Shown: piece after piece, positions 1 to 8,500 of the stretch
Numbering within the stretch: position 1 is the stretch's first letter
How the letters are laid out: each line of letters opens with the position of its first letter
Origin: Pseudofrankia asymbiotica
GTDB taxonomy: Bacteria > Actinomycetota > Actinomycetes > Frankiales > Frankiaceae
Reading direction: 5' to 3'
Assembly: GCF_001983105.1 (NCBI RefSeq)
Contig: NZ_MOMC01000008.1
Span: 302,772 to 318,599, forward strand
Length of the DNA: 15,828 nt
Notes under the pieces: model-generated
Seen by the model: the letters and a program-made list of their open reading frames with translations, nothing else
The model's database searches: none
What the model was told of the DNA's origin: nothing
Program-made: the position numbers and the translations under genes

Positions 1-170
1 AGCGCCGGACGTGACTGGCCGTCCGCCACCGCGTCGAACCAGTCATGCGCCCAGTTGAACGCTCCGTCGAACCGGGGGAACGAGAACACCCGGGCCGCCT
101 CGTCAACGTTGCCACGCAACGAGAGCAGCTGGTCGCGCGCGGCCCGAAAGGCGTCGCCCACCGACGTCAT
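1..170 (-). CDS. AMP-dependent acyl-CoA synthetase-like protein, N-terminal fragment (cut by window edge)
   Basis: The first 56 residues of a gene that leaves the window on the left. The translation starts MTSVGDAFRAARDQ and contains FNWAHDWFDAVADG. This 'FNWA.DWFD' segment is typical of the N-terminus of acyl/acetyl-CoA synthetase-like AMP-binding enzymes, which activate carboxylic acids as acyl-AMP and then as CoA thioesters. No AMP-binding motif is inside the window, so the family call rests on this N-terminal signature alone. The ATG at 170 is preceded by CGGGAG (179-184) with an 8-base spacer, which supports the start. A small inverted repeat, GATGC-AA-GCATC, lies at 212-223, about 42 bases upstream, and could be an operator, but it is short. 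The substrate is unknown. Nothing ties this gene to the polyketide cluster further right. Confidence 0.7.
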   Translation of the reverse strand, partial: MTSVGDAFRAARDQLLSLRGNVDEAARVFSFPRFDGAFNWAHDWFDAVADGQSRPA

Positions 171-445
171 GTCATCTACTCCCGCGGTGCTGGTCAGGAT
201 GCCTGTCCACAGATGCAAGCATCATCTTGGCCCCCGCCCATCAAAAGTCGACAACGCGTCACGGTCCACCTCGGAGCGAGGTCGCCTGTTACCGGGATGG
301 GTTCGCCGCCCACGGCACAGTCCCGCCGCGTGCCCAGGCCGCGCCCGATGTCGCCGGGCCGGTGAGGAACCCGGCCGTGGGCGATGCCCGGCCCGCGGAC
401 CCGGGTCCGGCGGAACGCGCCGTTCAGGTCGCGCGGGAGGAGCGA

Positions 446-580
446 TCAGCGGCGGAAGAACGTTCGCAGGTCATCGACGAGGACGTCGGGGCGTTCCATC
501 GCGGCGAAGTGTCCGCCGTCCGGGAACCCCGACCAGTGCACGATGGCGGACTTGTCTCTTCCGGCGAACGTGAAGTAGCC
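446..580 (-). pseudogene. C-terminal remnant of an epoxide hydrolase-like alpha/beta hydrolase
   Basis: Reading the minus strand towards the TGA at 446-448 gives a peptide containing IVHWSGFPDGGHFAAMER and ending DDLRTFFRR. This matches the C-terminal end of actinobacterial epoxide hydrolases, where 'HW.E...GGHFAA.E.P' carries the catalytic histidine of the alpha/beta hydrolase fold (His in GGHFAA). Residues further upstream in the same frame (about 530 to 610) look much less like the family. There is no ATG or GTG with a ribosome binding site upstream, and the nucleophile and cap regions are absent. The frame runs into the hairpin at 606-634 and the end of the next gene. I read it as a decayed gene whose last 35-45 codons survive, probably after deletion or insertion. 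A real short gene is unlikely because the fold would be missing. Confidence 0.6.
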
Positions 581-605
581 GCTCGCGGTGGCCGTGAAGC
601 AGTCA

Positions 606-634
606 CTGCCAGCCCCGCCGGGCGGGGCTGGCAG
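606..634 (-). terminator. Perfect GC-rich hairpin, probable terminator of the secreted hydrolase gene
   Basis: Bases 606-619 and 621-634 are exact reverse complements (14 base pairs) around a single central G, beginning CTGCCAGCC and ending GGCTGGCAG. The hairpin lies 45-73 bases downstream of the stop codon of the hydrolase gene at 679-2244 and before the epoxide hydrolase remnant. There is no T-run after the stem. Terminators without a U-tract are common in high-GC actinobacteria, so the role is likely but not proven. Confidence 0.6.
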
Positions 635-678
635 CGTGAGGTCACGGTCAGGGCGGCGAGGTCAGGTGCTTTCGGTGG

Positions 679-2244
679 TCAGCTGGGGATGCGGTTCGGC
701 TGGGAGTAGGCGATCAGCGCGGGGCGGTCGTCACTGAGTACGAATCCCGCGCCGATGGTGGCGTCGGCGCTGGCGGCGTAGCGGCGCTGGTATTCGGCCC
801 GGTTGGGATAGAGCTGGGCCAGGCGGGTCGCCGACAGCGGTTTCGTGGTACCGAGCAGCAGGCAGATCGCTGAGAGGTTGGGCCCGGGGTCGCCGGACAG
901 AATGTCAACCGGGACGTCTACCAGTGGAGTACGGATTCCGCCGGTCGCGATGCCGTCGGCGTTGCGTTTGACGCTGCGGAATATCAGGAACTGGCTTATG
1001 TCGATCCGTGGCGCGGTCGCCGGCGCCTGGCCTGTCGTGAGCCAGGTGGTGAGCCCGTGCCAGGCCGCCTTGGCGACCAGGTGCATCGGGCCGTTGTTGA
1101 TGGGCGCTCCGCAGTCGATGCCCGCAGCGTTCGATCCGAGCAGATGGGCGTCGGCGTGAGAGGTGCCGGCGGTCTCCCAGAGACGGAACCGGTCGCTGTC
1201 GGGCTGGCGCGCCGCCACCGAGTTGAGAATCCCCGTCAGATCGGACTCGGTCTGGATGTCGAACACCGGCGCGTTCTGGTCCGTACGGAACGTGGTCGAC
1301 GCGCTGAAGAGCGCACCGGTCAGGTCCGCGCTCTGCCCGGCACCGACCAGCGGCAGCCCCGCGGCCCCGCGGCTGTGCACGAAGAAGCCGTCGAAGGCCT
1401 GGGTCAGCGGCTGGACGCCGTTGTAGTACGTCGTCATCGCGAAGGCCGACTGCGACTCACCCGCCGCGATCATCCGCTGCGGGTGGAGCCCGTCGAGGGC
1501 CGCGCCGGCGCGCAGGCCGCGGGCGACCTGGGTGAACATGTCGAAGGCGAACCCGTCGCCCGGGTGCGCGAGAGACCCGTAGCGGGCCGCGTCGATCTTC
1601 TTGAGGCCCTGGCCGGCCAGATCCGAACCCGCGCCGGGCACCGTGACCAGCACCTGGCCGCCCTCGACACCGATCCGCTGGGCCGACACACCGACCCAGG
1701 CGTCACCGCGCCGGGTGATCTCCTCGTACAGGTTCGCCCACTCCGGGTCGGCGTCGACGCCGCCGCTGACGTTGAGCCACTCCACGAGGACGTTGCCGCT
1801 GAACTTCGCCGGGTCCGCCGGTCGGCGCACCAGCACCCGGGTGTTGTACGGCGCGGTCCCGTTGGGCGCGAACGTCCACCGGCCGTTCCCGGCGAGCGAG
1901 CCGACGGCCCGGTACGACGTGGCCGTGCCTGACGCGGCGTACTCCTGCTGCACATAGCCGGCCTGGTTCAGGTCCACCGGGATCGCCGTCCCGATGAACG
2001 GGCCGTTCCCTCCGGTCAACGGGTGCGACAGGTCGGCCGCCGGGCCGGGAACAGGTGTGACGGCGGCACGGACGTCGCCGCCGGCGCTCCCGGCCGCCAG
2101 CGCCACGCCCGTGGTCCCGTACGCCATCAGTGACGCCAGCACCGCGACGAACATGCCGAGCAGTACCCGCGACACCGACCGGCGCCGCCGGCCGGGTAAG
2201 TGAGATCTCAGGGAAGTACGGACGCGTGCCGGCGTGAATGTCAT
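679..2244 (-). CDS. Secreted alpha/beta hydrolase (alpha/beta hydrolase domain-containing family)
   Basis: A 521-residue protein whose full length looks like the large 'alpha/beta hydrolase domain' family (the PF20091 type) of exported actinobacterial esterase-like proteins; the substrate is unknown. An arginine-rich N-terminus (RRRR at 19-22) precedes a hydrophobic stretch (28-50) ending in ALAAG, a plausible signal peptide with cleavage near residue 50. The nucleophile elbow is GESQS (262-266), with Ser264 as the likely nucleophile. ESD at 333-335 and TSHAD with His363 are the likely acid and histidine of the triad. The ATG at 2244 has GGGAG at 2256-2260, 11 bases upstream. The gap to the transporter gene upstream is 452 bases, so it is probably transcribed separately from the lipid cluster. 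A hairpin (606-634) follows the stop. The protein looks intact. The family call is confident, the function is not. Confidence 0.85.
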   Translation of the reverse strand: MTFTPARVRTSLRSHLPGRRRRSVSRVLLGMFVAVLASLMAYGTTGVALAAGSAGGDVRAAVTPVPGPAADLSHPLTGGNGPFIGTAIPVDLNQAGYVQQEYAASGTATSYRAVGSLAGNGRWTFAPNGTAPYNTRVLVRRPADPAKFSGNVLVEWLNVSGGVDADPEWANLYEEITRRGDAWVGVSAQRIGVEGGQVLVTVPGAGSDLAGQGLKKIDAARYGSLAHPGDGFAFDMFTQVARGLRAGAALDGLHPQRMIAAGESQSAFAMTTYYNGVQPLTQAFDGFFVHSRGAAGLPLVGAGQSADLTGALFSASTTFRTDQNAPVFDIQTESDLTGILNSVAARQPDSDRFRLWETAGTSHADAHLLGSNAAGIDCGAPINNGPMHLVAKAAWHGLTTWLTTGQAPATAPRIDISQFLIFRSVKRNADGIATGGIRTPLVDVPVDILSGDPGPNLSAICLLLGTTKPLSATRLAQLYPNRAEYQRRYAASADATIGAGFVLSDDRPALIAYSQPNRIPS

Positions 2245-2696
2245 GTGGTTTGTTTCTCCCGTCGAAAGGTGTGCGCACGGCGGACTTGGAGAGGATGCCT
2301 GCGCACTGGGGATCAGACTTGGTTCCGGCCTGCCTGAGCACGCCGAGGAACGCGAATGGGTTCACGCCCGCGGCCGGGTCCGGGCGCGGCACATCACTGG
2401 GCCACGACCGGTCACCGCACAATGGCCGCGAACGCCTCGAACGCGCATTCGAGAAGGAGCGTACCGACCGGTAACCTGGATGACATCCACATCATGGAAG
2501 CCGGGAACGCGGAGTGTCAAGCGAATGGAGAACATGCGCGAGAACCTTCGTCGGCGACGTTCCGCTACTCGCGACCGTGGATGGCCCGGCGAGGATGGCA
2601 ACACGAAGAACCGCATTGGCCCGGGACCGCGGAGGATTTCTTCGTTCTGGTTGGCTGGCGGTTTTCGAGAGACCGAGACGGCACGCTCGAGCGGGG
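2245..2696. other. Intergenic stretch without a recognisable gene
   Basis: About 450 bases between the secreted hydrolase start and the transporter stop, both on the minus strand. Open frames here on either strand give no recognisable protein motif and no start with a convincing ribosome binding site. Base composition is visibly less GC-rich than in the flanking genes (for example 2440-2720). The promoter of the hydrolase gene should lie near its left end, but I see no clear -35/-10 pair, and no strong hairpin follows the transporter gene. Confidence 0.6.
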
Positions 2697-4310
2697 TCAG
2701 GATTCCCGAATGGCTGTTCTTTGACGATGCCGGGTGACGGGCTCACGCCCTCGCCACCCGGCCGGGCGCGGCTGGACCCGCCGCCGGGCCGGCGCGGACC
2801 GCGCCCGGCGGTGTCGGCCCGGCCCGCGCCGGCCACCCAGCGTGGCCAGGCTGATGAGCGCGCCCAGCGCGACGAGTCCGGCCGACACCTTCAGCCCACG
2901 GGAGTAGCCGGCGACGAAACCGTCCACCACGCCGCCGCCGTCGCCGACGACCGCCCGCTGCCGGGCGAGCAGGATCGCCCCGGTCACCGACACCCCCAGC
3001 ACCCCGGACACCTCCCGGGCCGTACTGAGGACGGCCGACGCCATCCCGGCTCCAGCCGGGTCGACGGCGCCGAGCATGACCGACGTCAGTGGGGTCGTCA
3101 GGGCCGAACCGGAACCGATGATCAACAGCCCCGGCAGCAGGTCGGCGTACGAGGCGCCCGGCCCCACCCGCGCGATCAGGTAGAGGCCGCAGGCGACCAT
3201 GCCCAGGCCGGCCGCGACCGTGACCCGCGCGCCCCACGCGGCGACCAGGCGTTCGGTCGCCGGCACGCACAGGACCAGCGCGACGGCCAGCGGCACGAAC
3301 GCGAGCCCGGCGGCGACCGGGCTGAAACCGAGGATGTGCTGCAGGTACAGGGATGTGAACAGAAAGACGCCGTTCACCCCGAGACCCCACAGCATCTGCG
3401 ACGCCGTGCCACCGGAGAAGGCCGGTGAACGGAACAGGCCCACGTCGAGCATCGGGTCGGCCGCCGCCTTCTCGACCGCGATGAACGCCAGGCCGGCCAG
3501 CGCCGCCAGGGCGAAGGCGGTGACGATGCGCGGCGAGGTGAACCCGAGGTTGACGCTCTCGACGAGGGCCCAGGTGAGGGCGAGCAACGCGAACCCGGAC
3601 GTCGCGATCCCGGCGACGTCGAGGCCCGCCCGCCGCCCGGATCGCCGGCGCCACGGCGGAACGGCCCAGAGGGCGAGCCCCAGCGTCACCACACAGACCG
3701 GGATGTTGACGAAGAAGATCCAGCTCCAGTGGGCGTACTGGCTGATCGCGCCGCCGACCGCCGGCCCGAGCGCGAGGGCGGCCGCGATCGCCGCCGTCAG
3801 CACCCCCGCGCCGACGTCGCGGTCGCGGCCGTCCAGGTCCACGGCCAGGATCGCCAGCGTCGCCGGGAGCGCGCAGGCCCCGCCCGCGCCCTGGGCCGCC
3901 CGGGCGGCGATCAGCCCGGCGCCGGAGGTGGCGAGGCCGCACAGCGCCGACCCGGCGGCGAAGACGACCAGGCCGACCACCAGGACGCGGCGCCGCCCGA
4001 ACAGGTCGGCCAGCCGGCCGCCGGCCAGCAGCAGGCTGGAGAAGGCCAGGATGTAGCTGGTCGCGACCCATTCAAGGCCGGTCGTCGACAGGGACAGGTC
4101 ACGCTCGATCGACGGCAGGGCGACGTTCACGACGGTGTTGTCGAGCGCCGTGACGAACGCGACCAGCGCGACCGTCAGCAGCAGCCCGGTCCGACGGGCC
4201 GTCCTGGTCCTCCCGGGGCCGCCCGGACGGCCGGTCAGGTCGCCGGAAGTCCCAGCCCGGCCGCCAGCACCGGCCACGACCGGGCGAGTTCGCGATTCCA
4301 GTACGGCCAT
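2697..4310 (-). CDS. MFS drug/metabolite exporter, DHA2 (14-helix, EmrB/QacA) type
   Basis: A 537-residue proton-driven antiporter of the major facilitator superfamily in the cytoplasmic membrane. Family signatures are LDNTVVNVALP (56-66), typical of helix 1 in DHA2 proteins; the motif A loop GRLADLFGRRR (98-108); LGPAVGG (181-187), the antiporter motif C; and HWSWIFFVNIP (194-204). Alternating hydrophobic segments over residues 43-490 fit 14 helices. The tail (about 493-537) is rich in arginine and proline. The open frame extends far upstream, antisense to nothing but overlapping the esterase gene in another frame. I chose the ATG at 4310 (MAVLESRTRP), with GGAG about 13 bases upstream; a GTG at 4277 is an alternative. 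With the ATG start, the first 76 bases overlap the esterase 3' end, which suggests translational coupling. It is the last gene of the ligase-synthase-esterase run, so export of that product or self-protection is the likely role (inference). Confidence 0.88.
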   Translation of the reverse strand: MAVLESRTRPVVAGAGGRAGTSGDLTGRPGGPGRTRTARRTGLLLTVALVAFVTALDNTVVNVALPSIERDLSLSTTGLEWVATSYILAFSSLLLAGGRLADLFGRRRVLVVGLVVFAAGSALCGLATSGAGLIAARAAQGAGGACALPATLAILAVDLDGRDRDVGAGVLTAAIAAALALGPAVGGAISQYAHWSWIFFVNIPVCVVTLGLALWAVPPWRRRSGRRAGLDVAGIATSGFALLALTWALVESVNLGFTSPRIVTAFALAALAGLAFIAVEKAAADPMLDVGLFRSPAFSGGTASQMLWGLGVNGVFLFTSLYLQHILGFSPVAAGLAFVPLAVALVLCVPATERLVAAWGARVTVAAGLGMVACGLYLIARVGPGASYADLLPGLLIIGSGSALTTPLTSVMLGAVDPAGAGMASAVLSTAREVSGVLGVSVTGAILLARQRAVVGDGGGVVDGFVAGYSRGLKVSAGLVALGALISLATLGGRRGPGRHRRARSAPARRRVQPRPAGWRGREPVTRHRQRTAIRES

Positions 4311-5407
4311 GAATGGGTGCCCGCTCCATAGAAGTCGACGGTCGGCTTCAGCCCGCCCAGCCGGGCCAGGTTGACGAACGTGGTGCTGTTGGCCAGGGTG
4401 ATCGCGTCCAGGAGATCGCTCTCCCGGCCCGGCGGGTCCAGCGGTCCGGGGTTGCCGTTGCCCGCCGAGACGAACAGGCCGACGTTCGTGAGCCTCCAGA
4501 GCTGGGCGGCCGGGTTGGTGTAGAGCCACTGCAGCGCGAGCAACGCCGGGTCGCCCCACATCGCCAGCGGGTTGCGGCCCTCGCGGACGAGAATCCCCAG
4601 GATCTCGGTGCTCACCACCGGCGACTGGGTGTTGAGGAGGCCGCTGTAGGAGGCCACCGCGGCGAACCGGCCGGGGTGCAGAGCCGCCAGCGCGACCGCC
4701 GCGTAGCCGCCGATCGACGCGCCGGCTATCGCGGCGCGCCCGGACGCCCGGTATCCGGCGCGCAGGATCTGCGGGAGTTCGGTGGCGAGGAAGGTGTCGT
4801 AGTTCCAGCCCTTGTTCGGCACGCCGAAGTTCCACCAGTTGGTCCCGAACCCGGCCGACCCGTCGCTGGGCATGACGACGAGCGTGTTCTTGTCGGCGGT
4901 GAGGGTCTCGACGTCGGTGTAAAGGGACCAGGACTGGTAGTCGGCCTTCTCGCAGCAGCCGTGGATCAGGTACAGCGCGGGGAACCGGGCGTCCGGGTCG
5001 GACGCCCAGGCCGCCGGGAGCATCAGCCGGACGGGGGCCGCGCCGCCGAGGGCGGGCGAGCTGACCATCAGGTCGATCGTGCGGGCGTCGACGCGGGTCT
5101 CGTAGAGGACCCGAGCGCCGTCGTCGGCCGTCGCCGTGGCGAGACCGACGACGGGCACTGTGCCCGGGTTGGGAACGCCGAGCGCGGCGGTGTCCGGCAC
5201 CGTCCCCGTCCTGGCGTTGTCACCGCCGTTCACGCTCTGGTTGACCTGGGCCACCGGGGCGACCGGCGTTCCAGGGGTCCGGGGCGCGGCCGGGGCCGCG
5301 GACGCCCCGGCGGCCGGCGGCGCGCCACCCAGGCCGACGGGCACCGCGACCGCGACCGCCGCGGCGGCCATGGCGAGCCGCCCCCGTGTCCGTAACCGTG
5401 CGGGCAT
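4235..5407 (-). CDS. Secreted antigen-85-like esterase/acyltransferase
   Basis: A 390-residue exported alpha/beta hydrolase of the esterase D/antigen 85 family. In mycolate producers, members of this family transfer mycolyl groups between trehalose and cell-wall acceptors; others are plain esterases. A signal peptide (charged RLRTRGR, then hydrophobic 11-36) is followed by a proline/alanine-rich linker. The catalytic serine is Ser231 in GASIGG, and His365 lies in THSWPYW, which closely matches the antigen 85 'THSWEYW' block. The segments TFLATELPQIL (206-215), AMWG and SAGNGNP also align by eye with antigen 85. At the position of the antigen 85 catalytic Glu I see Asp334 (LLDA); Glu329 is an alternative. 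The ATG at 5407 has GGAG 8 bases upstream. It follows the synthase stop by 100 bases. Its likely role is moving the cluster's acyl product onto an extracytoplasmic acceptor, but a simple esterase is possible. Confidence 0.88.
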   Translation of the reverse strand: MPARLRTRGRLAMAAAAVAVAVPVGLGGAPPAAGASAAPAAPRTPGTPVAPVAQVNQSVNGGDNARTGTVPDTAALGVPNPGTVPVVGLATATADDGARVLYETRVDARTIDLMVSSPALGGAAPVRLMLPAAWASDPDARFPALYLIHGCCEKADYQSWSLYTDVETLTADKNTLVVMPSDGSAGFGTNWWNFGVPNKGWNYDTFLATELPQILRAGYRASGRAAIAGASIGGYAAVALAALHPGRFAAVASYSGLLNTQSPVVSTEILGILVREGRNPLAMWGDPALLALQWLYTNPAAQLWRLTNVGLFVSAGNGNPGPLDPPGRESDLLDAITLANSTTFVNLARLGGLKPTVDFYGAGTHSWPYWNRELARSWPVLAAGLGLPAT

Positions 5408-5507
5408 TCCTGCCTCTCCGTCCGTGCGGCCGTTCCGGGAGCCGCGGCGGCAGCCGCCGACGGACCAGAGCGGGAGGTTGTCGGGCCATGGGTGTCGTCC
5501 CGGCCGG

Positions 5508-8500
5508 TCAGCCGGCGGGCCGGGGACCGGCCAGGACGACGCCGAGGTGGTCGGCGATGAGGCCGACGGCCGGGGGGTCGATGACCGACGTGTGGTCGCC
5601 GGGGACCACGACGACGTCGAGGTCGGAGCAGTAGGAGTCCCAGCCGAGCGCGGCCTCGGCCCGGTCGTAGCGAGGGTCCAGCGCTACCGTCACCCGGTGG
5701 GCCGACGCCGCCCGGAAGAGGACGACCCTGCCGCCGTACGGCCGCGGCTGGTAGCGCTCGGCGATCCGCGCGTCCGCGTACGAGGTGCGCTGGTGCTCCA
5801 GGACTCCCGGGGTCATGGCGATCGCGGAGGAGGCGAGCAGCCGGCCGAGCCGCTCGACCTGGGCGTCCTCGTCCAGGTCGGCCAGCTCGTCGTAGGGCAG
5901 GTCCAGGTCGACGTGGTAGGTCTCGCTCACGTAGGCGGCGAACCGGCGGAACCGCTCGACCACCAGCTCGCGGGCGTCCCCGGAGGCGACCGGCAGCGGG
6001 AGGATCGAGTCGATCATGGCGACGACCTCGACGGTCTCGCCCGCCGCGACCAGCCGCCGCGCGGCCTCGTAGGCGAGGACCCCGCCGAACGACCAGCCGC
6101 CCAGCCGGTAGGGCCCGGCCGGTGCGACCTCCCGGATGATCTCCAGGTACCGGTCGGCCTTGGTCTCGACGTCCCGCAGGTCATCGAGCCGTTCCAGGCC
6201 GTACACCGGCGGGCCGGCCGGCAGCCGCGAGACGAGCGCGTGGTAGACGCTGGTCGGGCCGCCGGCCGGGTGGAACAGGAACAGCGGACGCTGGCCGTCC
6301 CCGCCGGGCCGCTCCCCGCCCGTCCCGGGGCCGGCGGCGCGCAGGACGCGCAGCGGGTTCCCGCCGTTGCCCTCCAGCCGTTCGCGCAGCAGGTTCGCCA
6401 TCCGCTCGACCGTGCCGGCCGCGAGCAGCGGTCCCGCGCCCGGCGCCGCGTCGGCGCCGAGCCGGTCGGCCACGGCGGCCACGACGGCGGCGACAGCCCG
6501 ACCGGGCGGCTCACCGTCCCGGCCGGCGGTGGCCAGGTCGTCCGTCACGCCGATCGGGGATCGGCCCAGCGCCTCCTCCCACAGGACCACCAGCCAGCGT
6601 TCGGTCGGGTCGCGGGGCGGAATGTAGTAGCCACGGCCCCGGGCCGCGGCCGCCGCCCGCCGAGGGCCACCGCCGTCGCGGCCGCCGTCAGCCCAGCCGT
6701 CACCGTCAACCCGGCCGTCACCGGCGACGGCCTCGGGCAGGCCCAGCTCGGCGGCGACGTGGCGTTCGACATCGGCCAGGCTCGCCCCCCGCAGCAGCAG
6801 GCGTACCGGCAGCACGACGTCGACGTCGCTCTCGACGGCGCCCCGTGCGCGCACGGCCATCAGCGAGTCGAGGCCGAGCTCGGTCAGCGGGACGTCCGGG
6901 TCGACCAGCCCGGCCCGGTCCGGTGGGAAACCCATGATCTGGGCGACGCGGGTGCGCAGCCTGGCCGCCAGCATGCCGCGGGCCACCACCGGGTCGGCCG
7001 ACCGCAGCGCGGCGGCGCCGGGCCAGCCGTCGTCGCCGGCGCCGTCCCGCGCGCCGTCCCGCGCGCCGTCCCCGGGGCCGGCCTCGGCCAGCAGCGGACC
7101 GAAGTACGCGGCACCGGCGATCTCCGGCAGCAGCCGGATCGCGCGCTCCGGCGACAGCCGGGTCACGCCGGTGACGTCCCGGCCGGACGCGAGGACGGCC
7201 TCCAGGGCCTCCAGGCCGGCGGCCGGCGACAGCGGTTCGAGCAGCGGGTTCGTGGTCCCGGCCGCCCGGCCCACCTGGGACCAGGCGCCCCACTGGATGC
7301 TCGTCGCCGGCCGTCCGGTGGCGCGCCGCCAGCGCGTGAACGCGTCCATCCAGGCGTTGGCCGCCGCGTACGACGCCTGTCCCGGCGAGCCCAGCAGTCC
7401 CGCGGCCGACGAGAAGACCAGCCACCAGTCGGGGTCGAGGTGCTCGGTGGCCTGGTGCAGCAGCCAGGTACCGGTGACCTTGGGGGCCCAGACCCGTTCG
7501 AGGCTGTCGCGGTCGAGGGTCAGCAGGGCCTGGTCGACCAGCGTTCCGGCGGCGTGGGCGACGCCGGCCAGCCGCGTCCCGCCGGCGGTGGCCGCGGCGA
7601 CGAGGCGCTCGGCCGTTCCCGGCCGCCCGATGTCGCCCCTGAGCACCACGACGTCCGTGCGCCCACCGGCGCGCAGCCTGGCCAGCGCGGCCTCGACGTC
7701 GGCGGACGGCCGGCGCCGGCCGCCGAGCACGAGCCGGGCCGCCCCGCCGTCGGCCAGCCGGCCGGCCAGGGTGAGCCCGAGGCCACCGAGGCCACCGGTC
7801 ACGACGTACGCCTCGGGACGCACCAGCTTCCGCCCGGCGGGCCGGGCCGCCGGGGCGGCCGCGAGCGCCGCCCGGGCGAGGCGGCCCACCAGCCGCCGGC
7901 CGCCACGCCACGCGACCTCGTCGTCGGCGGCGTCGGCGGCCAGCTCGGCCAGCAGATCGGGCAGCGGGTCGCCGGCCGGGTCGAGGTCGACGAGCGTCGC
8001 CCGCAGCAGGGGATGCTCGAACGCGAGCACCCGCACCAGCCCACGCAGCGACGCCGGCCCGGGCCGGCCGGCCTCGCCGGCGCCGGCCACCGCCGCGCCC
8101 CGGCTGACGAGCCACAGCCGGGGCGGCCACGCGAACCCGGCCTCCAGCACAGCCCTGGCCAGCGCGGCGGCCCCCGCCACCAGGGCGGACGCCTCGGTGA
8201 CCAGGCCGGGCACGCCGGCCGCCGGAGCGGGCGCGTCGTCCTTGTGCGTCTCAGCCGGCGCCGCGTCGTCGGGGACGAGGAGCAGGATCCCGGCGGCGTC
8301 GCCGCGCGCGGCCCGCACGGCCAGCGCCGCCGCGAGGGCCGGCGCGTCGTCCAGCGCGAGGGTGACGACCGTGCCGTGGGCCTCCCCCAGCCGGGCCACC
8401 AGCCGGGCGGCGAGACCCTCGTCGGGCGGCATCGGCGTCACCACGACCCAGACGGAGTCCTCGCGACGCCCCGCGCCGGAATCCGGCAGGCCGTCGCCGG

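Noticed and set aside
4311..4835. Longer N-terminus for the MFS transporter (712 codons in total)
   Set aside because: The extension is an off-frame shadow of the esterase gene, whose serine and histidine motifs are intact in the real frame.
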